37,972 nt of DNA from assembly GCA_001618605.1 (NCBI GenBank), contig LKHC01000132.1, positions 1 to 37,972 of the forward strand, read 5' to 3'. Of the stretch, positions 25,546-33,353 are shown piece by piece; positions within the stretch are counted from its first letter, which is position 1; each line of letters starts with the position of its first letter. A program made the position numbers and the translations under genes. This stretch comes from Candidatus Fermentibacter danicus. Its GTDB lineage: Bacteria; Fermentibacterota; Fermentibacteria; Fermentibacterales; Fermentibacteraceae. The notes beneath the pieces are model-generated. The model worked only from the letters and a program-made list of their open reading frames with translations. It did not search any database and was not told the origin of the DNA.

Positions 25546-27954
25546 TTACCTCAGGACCACGAGGTTTCGTGAGGCTGCGAAGCCCGGAGCCTCGAAGCGG
25601 ATCGTATAGATGCCGGCCGGGACTCTCGAACCGCTTGCGGACTCGAGGTTCCAGACCAGGGAGTGACCGCCCCGGGCAAGCTCCGTGTCGAGCAGGCTGG
25701 TCACGATCCTGCCGGCCATGTCGAACACGGTCAGGCTGGCGCGGCCCGCGCTGCCCATCGTGAATTCGATAGCGGCGCTCGAGAAGGCGGGGCTGGGGTT
25801 CGGGGAGCCCATGGCGAACGCTCCGGCGGGCCCCTCGGTCTCCTCGATGCCGATGCCCACTACCTGGATCGTACCGCGGTAGCTGTTGCAGTCGCGCGCC
25901 CAGACGGTCACGGACATGGGACCGGTGCTCGCCGGACTGACATAGAGGGTCGCCTGGCCCGAGGCGTCGGTGGTTCCGACCTTGTAGACCTCGCCGGTCT
26001 GCCAGTCGCCCTTCTGCAGGCACACGCGGGCGTTCGGCAGGGGCCCGGAGTCTCCGGTGACGGTGACTGTGACGTTTCCGGTGGAGTTAATCGAGGAAGG
26101 ATGCGTCACGGCCATGCTGGAGGCCTGCGTCGACCACATCGGCAGTTCGGGGTCGCCCATCAGGTTGTATTCCATCGTGCACCAGTGCCAGTAGGCGTCA
26201 TCCGGGGGAAGGAACCTGTCGACGCTGACGGCATGAGCGGGGCCGAGGTTGTAGACGCCGTTCTGCATGTACTCCACGTAGAACTGCCTGACGATGTCGT
26301 TGCTGAGGCTGGTGCCCGGTTCGACGCCTTTCATTCCCCAGCCGTCCCTGCAGTTGAAGGCGCCGAAGCCGCCGCCGTTCGCGGCGCGCACCCAGGCGTC
26401 GCTGCAGCATGTCTCGGTGTCGAAAGCGCCTATGTGGCAGGCCATCGAGTTCCAGATGGCTATCGTGCCAGTGCCGGACATGTTGGTGAGCGAAAGGATG
26501 TGGGTCGTCGTCCACATGTCGCCGTGGGCGGTGTACATGTGCGTCGTTTCGCCGTGGCTGGCGTGCATTACATGATGCGGCCCGGCATTGATCATGGCGG
26601 AGGTGATGGCGGCGCTGTTGCCCGGCGGGACTTCCTCGTGGCAGCCTTCGATCTCCCATGAGGCGGGGAAGTAGTTATCGACCAGATAGGCCAGCGCGCT
26701 TCCATATACGTCGATTGGTGGCTCGTGGTACTGGTCATACCACAGGTAGCCGGTGGAAAAGCCGAGGCGCATCTCCTCGGGAGCGGTTTCGAAGTAGTCG
26801 TATGCGCTGCCGGAGAGATGCTCGTAGGTGAATGCCTTGTCTATGAACAGGTTTGCGTCCGCGACGGACCTGACTGGAGCCCTGCCGACCCAGAAGTCGG
26901 GGTGGTAGTCCATTTGATCGATGCCGTACTCGCCCCAGACGCGGTTCCCGTTGGAGTCCCACCTGTCGGCTCCGGGAGCGGTGTCGTTGTTGTCTGCGAA
27001 GTAGATGTCGCAGGGGGCCTCCGGCTGGGGAGAGGTGCTGTCTACATCGAGCATTACATGCCTGCCTGCGATCCTGTCGTCGTCGCCGACGATGAGGACG
27101 TACTCGACGCCCTCGGTGCGGCAGTCCGTCAGGAAGGCCCTTATCTCCTGCAGAAGATCGTAGGCGCTGTACTGGGACTGGATCCAGGTCACGTTGACGA
27201 CCCTGGTTGGAACGCCCTTGGCCGTCTTCCAGTCGGCCAGCCTCTGCATGGCCCCAACGTAGTCCTGATGGGAAATGATCACGTACTCGCCGTAGGCCAG
27301 CTCGTTGGGCTCGACGATGCTGGCGCCGGAGTGCGATACCGCCTCAGGGTTGACCACCATGGAGCGCACGATGTCCATCGAGCGCCGCTCGCTCTGATCG
27401 GAGCGGCGCAGGATCGTGCGGGCCTCCTCGGAGTTCACGATGTCCAGCGATACCGTTAGGGAGGTCAGTGTCTCGATACGGCCGCTGACGGAGTTCCAGC
27501 GGACGGGATAGACGTTGAGGGAGGCGACCGGTATCCCGAGGATGGGGCCGGACCCCTTCAGCTCGGCGGTCTCGAACGGGAACTGGACGTCGTTGCCGTA
27601 TATGTGAGTGTCGAGCACGACAGGCCTTACTTCGTGCTCGACCGAGAATGGCAGGGCGGGGCCGTTGGGCATGACCTCGAACCTGCCCCGCATAGGCGTA
27701 TAGGAAGCCTCGACCACGGTCATGCCGCGGGCGATCGTTCCTGTGGGGAGGGCGACCTTGACCGGAAGCACCGGCAGGGAGGGCAGTCCCTCTCCGTTGA
27801 TTATGGTCGCTCCGTCGTAGGAGACTCTGGTGTAGGGTCCCACTGCGTCCATGTTGACGGCCGAGGCGTCGAGCGGGATGCTCACGAGCATCCCGTCCGC
27901 CGATGCGGCGCCGGCCAGTGTCAGAACAGCGAGCACGCAGAGCGGGATTTTCAT
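25546..27954 (-). CDS. Secreted gingipain-family (C25) cysteine protease 2
   Basis: This is an 802-residue close paralogue of protease 1 with the same order: signal peptide (MKIPLCVLAVLTLAGAASA), propeptide-like region, C25 catalytic domain, Ig-like domain and FlgD-like C-terminal domain ending SRNLVVLR. Catalytic residues are His467 (HASHGE) and Cys506 (NSMACHIGAFD). The first 350 residues and the C-terminal domain are nearly identical to protease 1. Differences cluster at RHVML-DVDSTSPQPEAP, at WYDQYHEPPIDVYG, around the catalytic His and Cys, and in the Ig-like domain. This hints at different cleavage preference. The start at 27954 is set by GGGAGG. It lies only 35 bp after the hypothetical gene and so is likely in one operon with it and the EF-G2-like gene. 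Confidence 0.9.
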   Translation of the reverse strand: MKIPLCVLAVLTLAGAASADGMLVSIPLDASAVNMDAVGPYTRVSYDGATIINGEGLPSLPVLPVKVALPTGTIARGMTVVEASYTPMRGRFEVMPNGPALPFSVEHEVRPVVLDTHIYGNDVQFPFETAELKGSGPILGIPVASLNVYPVRWNSVSGRIETLTSLTVSLDIVNSEEARTILRRSDQSERRSMDIVRSMVVNPEAVSHSGASIVEPNELAYGEYVIISHQDYVGAMQRLADWKTAKGVPTRVVNVTWIQSQYSAYDLLQEIRAFLTDCRTEGVEYVLIVGDDDRIAGRHVMLDVDSTSPQPEAPCDIYFADNNDTAPGADRWDSNGNRVWGEYGIDQMDYHPDFWVGRAPVRSVADANLFIDKAFTYEHLSGSAYDYFETAPEEMRLGFSTGYLWYDQYHEPPIDVYGSALAYLVDNYFPASWEIEGCHEEVPPGNSAAITSAMINAGPHHVMHASHGETTHMYTAHGDMWTTTHILSLTNMSGTGTIAIWNSMACHIGAFDTETCCSDAWVRAANGGGFGAFNCRDGWGMKGVEPGTSLSNDIVRQFYVEYMQNGVYNLGPAHAVSVDRFLPPDDAYWHWCTMEYNLMGDPELPMWSTQASSMAVTHPSSINSTGNVTVTVTGDSGPLPNARVCLQKGDWQTGEVYKVGTTDASGQATLYVSPASTGPMSVTVWARDCNSYRGTIQVVGIGIEETEGPAGAFAMGSPNPSPAFSSAAIEFTMGSAGRASLTVFDMAGRIVTSLLDTELARGGHSLVWNLESASGSRVPAGIYTIRFEAPGFAASRNLVVLR

Positions 27955-27989
27955 CGGTTCCTCCCTCGGAGCTTCCCTGTCACGATATC

Positions 27990-28625
27990 TCAGTATCCGG
28001 CGGCTGTCAGGGCATCGATTACGAATCCGGCGGCGGCCGCCTCCTCGTCCGGAGCGATGCACCTCGAATCGAGGAGCCCCCCGGGCCCGTAGATCTCAAT
28101 CCGGACGGAATCGGCCTCCGAAGAGAGGGCGACCATCCAGCCCGCGTCGAAGAAATCCCTGGCCAGGGCGTAGGCTTCCGCTCCGGATGCCCCCCCGAGG
28201 ATCACAGGCTCATCGTAGACCGGAAACCCGGAAACGCGGTCGAGCTCCTGGATGAGCCGTCCGGCCCGATCCTGAAGCGACGCTTCCCGGGGAACGACCG
28301 TGATCGCGTTAACCCGAGCCGGGCCTGCCGGGACGACGCTCGACCAGTCTATGCCCGTCGAGGTTCCGGGAGCCGTATCGGGAGCCCGGGAGGGTCCGTC
28401 CGCCGGCACAGGCTCGGCGTCGGAATCGGACAGGGCGTCGAGAAGCAGCAGGCCCGCCACCACGACACCGGCTCCTATCGCGATATATGCGCTGAGCGAA
28501 GCGGAGTCTTCGGAGCTCGACGACCCTCCTCCGGGGTTGTCCGCGAACGCACTGGAGGGGAGGACGAGCCCCGATGCAGCAACGGCCGCCAGGATCGTCG
28601 ACAGGAGCCTGAAGCGGCCGCTCAA
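27990..28625 (-). CDS. Hypothetical exported or membrane-anchored protein
   Basis: This 211-residue protein is not recognised as a known family. A signal peptide (LLSTILAAVAASGLVLPSSAFA) is followed by a Gly/Ser-rich stretch, a strong membrane segment at about residues 45-65 (AYIAIGAGVVVAGLLLLDAL) and an Asp/Pro-rich linker. A compact C-terminal domain of about 115 residues follows, with the shape of a small alpha/beta fold. The C-terminal part contains two cysteine-poor repeats of the kind ARDFFDAGWMVALSSEADSVRIEIYG. The start was placed at TTG 28625, just after the EF-G2-like stop; no better start is in frame without overlapping that gene. A broken copy of the 3' half exists at 25163-25470. 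Confidence 0.65.
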   Translation of the reverse strand: MSGRFRLLSTILAAVAASGLVLPSSAFADNPGGGSSSSEDSASLSAYIAIGAGVVVAGLLLLDALSDSDAEPVPADGPSRAPDTAPGTSTGIDWSSVVPAGPARVNAITVVPREASLQDRAGRLIQELDRVSGFPVYDEPVILGGASGAEAYALARDFFDAGWMVALSSEADSVRIEIYGPGGLLDSRCIAPDEEAAAAGFVIDALTAAGY

Positions 28626-28627
28626 GT

Positions 28628-30700
28628 CTACTCTTCCTCTTCCCTCGTGACCTCGGACATGATGCGCTCCTGGACTTCGCGCGGCACGGGCTCGTAGTGG
28701 GAGAACGACTGGGTGAAGCTTCCCCTGGCCTGCGTCAGAGACCGCAGCGAACTCGTGTACTGGTAGAGTTCCGCCTCGGGCACCAGCGCCCTTATCACCT
28801 GGAAGCCGCCTTCGGCATCCATGCCGAGTATCTTGCCGCGCCTGGAGTTGGCGTCGCCGATCACGTCGCCCATGAACTCGTCCGGAACGGTTATCTCGAG
28901 GGACATGACGGGCTCGAGCACCTGCGGAGCCGCCTCCAGCATGAGCTGCTTGAAGCACTTGCTGGCAGCGAGCTTGAAGGCCATGTCCGAGGAGTCCACG
29001 GCATGGTAGGAGCCGTCATACACGACGGCCTTCACGTCCACGACCTTGCTCCCGGCGACGGGGCCCCGGTCCAGAGCCTCGGTGACGCCCTTCTCCACGG
29101 CGGGTATGAACTTCGTGGGAACCGTTCCGCCGACGACCTCGCTCGCGAATTCGAAGCCCTCGCCGCGCGGCATGGGTTCGAGGCGCAGGAATACGTGCCC
29201 GTACTGCCCGCGGCCGCCGGTCTGCTTCTTGTGCTTGTACTGACCGCTGACCGTCTTGGAAATGGTTTCGTGGTACGCGATCCTCGGCTTGGACAGCTCG
29301 GCCTCGACGGAATAGAGATCCTTGAGCCTGGACAGAACCGTCGCGAGGTGCTGCTCACCCATGCCCGACAGCGTGGTCTGCCCGATATCGGCCTCATTCT
29401 TGAACTGGAGAGTCGGGTCGAGTGCGGCGAGCTTGGTGAGCCCGGCTCCCATCTTGTCCTCCTCGCCGCGCTTCTTAGGGGCGATGGCCGCCCTGTGCAC
29501 GGGGTTCGGGAAGGAGATGGGCGCGAGGGAGACCTGCTTCTGCTTGTCCGCAAGGGTGTCGTTGGTGGTAGTGGCCTTGAGCTTGGCCGCGGCGGCGATG
29601 TCGCCGGTTACGAGCCTGGACGCGTCGGTGCGCTTCGCCCCGGAGACGTAGTAGTAGTTGCCCAGCCGCTCGGTCACGCCCTTGCTGGTGTTGACGACAT
29701 CCATCGCGCCGTCCACGGTTCCCCGCAGGACGCGGAAGAAGACCATGTCGCCGACGTGCTTGTCTATCGTCGCCCTGAAAACCCTGGCCACGAACGGCCC
29801 CGACGGGTCCGGGGCGACCGCCGTCTCGTCCGTGCCCTCGACTGTCCCGGCCGGCCGGCCGGAAAGAGGCGAGGGGACGAGCGAAACGATCGCTTCCAGG
29901 AGGGAGGCCTGGCCCACTGCGGGCACGGAGCAGCCCGAAAGAACCGGGAACAGGCTCCTGCCTGCGACAGCCGCCTTCAGCCCCTTCGAGAGTTCCTCGG
30001 GCGTGAGAGTGTCGTTCGCGAAGAAGCTTTCCATGAGAGCCTCGTCGGTTTCCGCAGCGGCCTCGACAAGCTCCTTGCGGAAGCCCTCGAGCCTGGCCGC
30101 CTCGTCGGAGGGGACGGGCATCTCCTTGCCGGCCCTGTCGAACGCCTTCCCGGTGAGAACGTTCATGTAGCCCTTGTAGGAGGGGCCGGAGCCTATCGGG
30201 ACCGTCAGGGCCAGGCAGCGCCTGTTCAGGGTCTCGCGGAGCTGGCTCATAACCCTGTCGAAATCGGCGTTCTCGCGGTCCATGCGGTTCACCCAGACGA
30301 GAACAGGCACTTCGGCCTGGGCGGCGAAGCCCCAGGTCTGGAGGGAGCCGACCTCGACGCCCGCTCCGGCGTCCAGGACGAGGACGGCGCCGTCGCTTAC
30401 GCCGATCGCGCCGATCGTCTCGCCGTAGAAGTCCGCGAAGCCGGGGGTGTCGATGATGTTCAGCGTGTGGTCAGCATACTCGCATGTTCCAATGGACGCC
30501 GAGAGGCTCTGCTTGCGATCGCGGCTCTCGGATGTGAAATCGAACACGCTCGAACCGTCGGATACGCTCCCGAGGCGCTCGACCGCGCCCGCAGCGAAGA
30601 GCATGGCGTCACAGAGGCTGGTCTTGCCGACCGACCCGTGCCCGATTACCGCAACAGTCCTGAGTGTTTGAGAAGTATGCTCCTTCAACCCCGTCTCCAT
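28628..30700 (-). CDS. EF-G2-like translation-factor GTPase
   Basis: This 690-residue protein has the five-domain layout of elongation factor G but belongs to the divergent EF-G2-like group (FusA2). The P-loop is GHGSVGKT (residues 20-27), the G3 motif DTPGFADFYGE, and the G4 motif NRMD, where canonical EF-G has NKMD. The switch I motif RGITI of canonical EF-G is absent and replaced by KQSLSASIGTCEY. The domain IV loop begins GGRGQYGHVFLRLEP, as in EF-G proteins. The precise role of EF-G2-like proteins is unsettled; some bind ribosomes but lack full translocase activity. The canonical fusA is expected elsewhere. It is the first gene of a probable operon with the hypothetical membrane protein and protease 2. 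Confidence 0.88.
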   Translation of the reverse strand: METGLKEHTSQTLRTVAVIGHGSVGKTSLCDAMLFAAGAVERLGSVSDGSSVFDFTSESRDRKQSLSASIGTCEYADHTLNIIDTPGFADFYGETIGAIGVSDGAVLVLDAGAGVEVGSLQTWGFAAQAEVPVLVWVNRMDRENADFDRVMSQLRETLNRRCLALTVPIGSGPSYKGYMNVLTGKAFDRAGKEMPVPSDEAARLEGFRKELVEAAAETDEALMESFFANDTLTPEELSKGLKAAVAGRSLFPVLSGCSVPAVGQASLLEAIVSLVPSPLSGRPAGTVEGTDETAVAPDPSGPFVARVFRATIDKHVGDMVFFRVLRGTVDGAMDVVNTSKGVTERLGNYYYVSGAKRTDASRLVTGDIAAAAKLKATTTNDTLADKQKQVSLAPISFPNPVHRAAIAPKKRGEEDKMGAGLTKLAALDPTLQFKNEADIGQTTLSGMGEQHLATVLSRLKDLYSVEAELSKPRIAYHETISKTVSGQYKHKKQTGGRGQYGHVFLRLEPMPRGEGFEFASEVVGGTVPTKFIPAVEKGVTEALDRGPVAGSKVVDVKAVVYDGSYHAVDSSDMAFKLAASKCFKQLMLEAAPQVLEPVMSLEITVPDEFMGDVIGDANSRRGKILGMDAEGGFQVIRALVPEAELYQYTSSLRSLTQARGSFTQSFSHYEPVPREVQERIMSEVTREEEE

Positions 30701-30754
30701 TCCGTTCCTGATGATTCCCTTAAGATGAAACGATATATTTGGAAGGCATCCGCT

Positions 30755-30773
30755 GGCCTGACCCGGACAGGCC
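30755..30773. other. Stem-loop in the divergent intergenic region
   Basis: GGCCTG (30755-30760) pairs with CAGGCC (30768-30773) around a 7-nt loop. It lies between the EF-G2-like gene and the zinc-ribbon gene, which diverge, so a terminator role is unlikely. A weak promoter for the latter, CTGACC (30758-30763) and TTATCT (30782-30787), would overlap it. Confidence 0.3.
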
Positions 30774-30832
30774 GGAACTGGTTATCTACCCGACAGCGGC
30801 GTATCTGTCAACGCACTAAGGAGTCTCTTCCC

Positions 30833-31168
30833 TTGGACCGAATACAGGTCTTCCTGTTCGTCGCGGGCGCCTTCCTGCTCCTGTTCCTGCTCAGGCAGGT
30901 CTTCTCCGAGACCGGAGGAGCCTCGGAGAGGCGCAGGGCGCTCGAAAAACTCGACGCGGAGGCCAGGAAGGACACCGCGGAGGCCTCCCTCGAACACTCA
31001 TGCCCTCTTTGCGGCTCTCCCTGTACGTTCCACCGGTATCCGCACATCGAGGTCTGGCGCTGCTCGAAGTATCCCTCCTGCCGGGGCTTCCTGCCTGCGC
31101 GAAAGACCAGGAGGCCCGGATTCGCGATCAAGTGGGAGCAGGGCAGGGGAAGGAAGCTGGCGCGCTGA
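30833..31168 (+). CDS. Small membrane protein with C4 zinc-ribbon (topoisomerase-type)
   Basis: This 111-residue protein starts with one hydrophobic membrane segment (VFLFVAGAFLLLFLLRQVF). A charged helix of about 30 residues follows, then a zinc-binding module with CPLCG, CTFHRYPH and CSKYPSC. That Cys spacing and the YPSCRGF ending resemble the C4 zinc fingers of topoisomerase I and some nucleases. The tail is basic (KTRRPG, GRGRKLAR), consistent with nucleic-acid or membrane-surface binding. The start is TTG 30833, because AAGGAG lies nine bases before it and the hydrophobic segment begins there. Function unknown. Confidence 0.75.
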   Translation: MDRIQVFLFVAGAFLLLFLLRQVFSETGGASERRRALEKLDAEARKDTAEASLEHSCPLCGSPCTFHRYPHIEVWRCSKYPSCRGFLPARKTRRPGFAIKWEQGRGRKLAR

Positions 31169-31271
31169 TTGCCCTCCAGGAGAGGGCTCCGTATAGTTTC
31201 GAGCGGCCAGGCCGGACGGCCCCGTCGAAAACCCAAACTACGACCCCAAGGGTCTCCAGGGAGCGGAAGAA

Positions 31272-33353
31272 GTGTCCACAGGAAGCGTACAGAAACGCAT
31301 CTCCAGCCATCCAGTCCTGCCCTGCCCGGAACCGGAATACGTCCGGTTCAGGTTCGACGGGCGGGAAATCATGGGCCGGAAGGGCGAAATGGTCTCCTCC
31401 GCCCTCTTCGCCAACGGAGCAAGGGTCTTCGGACATCATGCCGCGGACGGCGGCGCGCAGGGCATCTTCTGTGCAAACGGCCAGTGTTCCCAGTGCAGCC
31501 TCCTCATCGACGGCGTGATTCAGAAGAGCTGCGTCACCCCCCTCGCCGAAGGCATGGACGTGCGCAGCGTGAACGGCCTGCCGGCCCTCGCCGACGTTCC
31601 AGGGCCTGCAGTTGCCGCTCCGGTGACCGTCGATACCGACGTCCTGATCATCGGCGCAGGGCCGGCCGGCCTTGCCGCGGCCCTCGAGCTGGGCCGTGCA
31701 GGCGCCAGGACCATCCTGGTGGACGACAAGGACAGGCCGGGGGGAAAGCTCGTGCTGCAGACGCACAAGTTCTTCGGCTCGGAGGAGGACTGCTACGCCG
31801 GCACCCGCGGCATAGAGATCGCCTCGATACTGGCCGGGCAGATCGCCTCCCACCCCTCGGTCGAGGTCTGGACATCCAGCACGGCTCTGGCCGTTTTCTC
31901 CGACGGCATCGTCGGGGTGAGGAAACCCGGCGGATACGCGATGGTGAGGCCCCGGCACCTCCTCGTGGCGTCGGGCGCCAGGGAGAAGTCCCTCGTGTTC
32001 CCCGGCAACACCCTTCCCGGAGTCTACGGCGCGGGCGCCTTCCAGACCCTGGTGAACCGCGATCTGATCCGCTCCTCCGAGCGGATTTTCATCGTCGGCG
32101 GCGGCAACGTGGGCCTGATCGCCGCGTACCACGCCCTCCAGGCAGGGATGGCGGTGGTCGGCCTGGTGGAGGCGATGCCGGCATGCGGCGGCTACAAGGT
32201 GCACGCGGACAAGATCAGGAGGCTCGGCGTCCCCATCCTGACCGGGCACACCATACTCGCCGCGCACGGCTCCGAATCGCTCGAAGCCGTGACGATCGCC
32301 GCAGTCGACGGGAACTTCCGGCCAGTGCCGGGAACGGAGAGGTCGTTCTCCGTGGACACCCTGCTGATAGCCGTCGGGCTCGACCCCGTGAACGAATTCC
32401 ACCGCAAGGCCGTCGAGTTCGGCATCCCCGTATCGACCGCCGGCGATGCGGATGAGATAGCTGAGGCCAGTGCGGCGATGTTCTCGGGCAGAATACGGGG
32501 TATGGAGATAGCCTGCACTCTAGGCTTCTGCCTCTCGAAGCCCCCCGTCGACTGGATCTCGAAGGGCGAAGTCCTGAAGAGCCCTGGCGGCGCCGTGCAT
32601 CCCTATTCCGTGCCGGAGCGCAGGGAGGGGGTCTTCCCCGTCCTGCACTGCACTCAGGAGATACCCTGCAACCCGTGCATGACCTCATGCCCGAAGAATC
32701 TCATCGGCACGCAGGGCCACCCCATTCTGGGGATACCGGAGTACTCCGACGGGTGCACGGGCTGCGGGAAGTGCGTCTCGATCTGCCCCGGGCTGGCCAT
32801 CACTCTGGTCGACTTCAGGAACGATCCCCTGAACCCGGTCGTCACGGTTCCCTTCGAGCTGGATGCCTCGGCCCTCACGGAGGGCACGCCGATGGATCTC
32901 GTCGACCGGGAGGGCGCCCATCTGGGCAGGGGAGTCCTGCTCCGGACGAGGGAGGCGCCCGGCGGCGTGAAGACCGTACTGCTTCGCATCCGGACCTCTC
33001 CCGACGTCGCCGCGAGGGTTGCGGGGGTGCGGATACAGGACGAGTCCGTCGCGTATCCGGAACCGGCCCCCAGGACTCTCCCGCTGCAGGATGACGCGAT
33101 CGTCTGCCGGTGCGAACGGGTGACCGCAGGCGCGATACGGAGGCACCTGAGGGAAGGGGTCCGGGACCTCAACGAGCTTAAGACGCTGACCCGGGCAGGG
33201 TTCGGCGCATGCGGAGGGAAGACGTGCAGGACGCTCCTCGCCAGGATCGTCCGCGAGGAGGGAATCCCTCCCTCGGAGATCGAACCTCTCACGGAAAGGC
33301 CTCTCTTCGCCGAGACCCCGCTGGGGTTCTTCTGCGGGAGGTGCGAAGAATGA
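31272..33353 (+). CDS. Multi-cofactor FAD/NAD(P)/Fe-S dehydrogenase subunit (HcnAB/SoxXA/opine-oxidase type)
   Basis: This 693-residue electron-transfer subunit fuses parts that are separate in many relatives. A [2Fe-2S] domain comes first (C67, C72, C75, C87: CANGQCSQC then C). A two-dinucleotide-binding-site flavoprotein follows, with FAD motif IIGAGPAG at 126-133 and NAD(P)-like motif IVGGGNVG from 274. Then come 4Fe-4S motifs (C466NPC469MTSC473 and C495TGC498GKC501VSIC505P), and a C-terminal BFD-like [2Fe-2S] domain (C612, C614, C647, C652). Relatives are the HcnAB subunits of cyanide synthase, opine oxidase OoxA, sarcosine oxidase and archaeal dye-linked proline dehydrogenase. Together with the next gene it forms a two-gene amino- or imino-acid dehydrogenase; the substrate is unknown. 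The start is GTG 31272, because the next ATG would cut into the [2Fe-2S] domain. Confidence 0.85.
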   Translation: MSTGSVQKRISSHPVLPCPEPEYVRFRFDGREIMGRKGEMVSSALFANGARVFGHHAADGGAQGIFCANGQCSQCSLLIDGVIQKSCVTPLAEGMDVRSVNGLPALADVPGPAVAAPVTVDTDVLIIGAGPAGLAAALELGRAGARTILVDDKDRPGGKLVLQTHKFFGSEEDCYAGTRGIEIASILAGQIASHPSVEVWTSSTALAVFSDGIVGVRKPGGYAMVRPRHLLVASGAREKSLVFPGNTLPGVYGAGAFQTLVNRDLIRSSERIFIVGGGNVGLIAAYHALQAGMAVVGLVEAMPACGGYKVHADKIRRLGVPILTGHTILAAHGSESLEAVTIAAVDGNFRPVPGTERSFSVDTLLIAVGLDPVNEFHRKAVEFGIPVSTAGDADEIAEASAAMFSGRIRGMEIACTLGFCLSKPPVDWISKGEVLKSPGGAVHPYSVPERREGVFPVLHCTQEIPCNPCMTSCPKNLIGTQGHPILGIPEYSDGCTGCGKCVSICPGLAITLVDFRNDPLNPVVTVPFELDASALTEGTPMDLVDREGAHLGRGVLLRTREAPGGVKTVLLRIRTSPDVAARVAGVRIQDESVAYPEPAPRTLPLQDDAIVCRCERVTAGAIRRHLREGVRDLNELKTLTRAGFGACGGKTCRTLLARIVREEGIPPSEIEPLTERPLFAETPLGFFCGRCEE

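Larger units (their letters stand above)
25472..28327. repeat. Unit 2 of a tandem segmental duplication (protease gene 2)
   Basis: This about 2.86-kb unit matches 22591-25470. It holds repeat copy D, C25 protease 2 and the 3' half of the hypothetical gene. Because that gene is complete only here, unit 2 carries the ancestral arrangement and unit 1 is the derived copy. Confidence 0.85.

Noticed and set aside
28697-30832. Plus-strand frame leading into the zinc-ribbon gene
   Set aside because: It lies antisense to the EF-G2-like gene. The real gene starts at TTG 30833 after AAGGAG.
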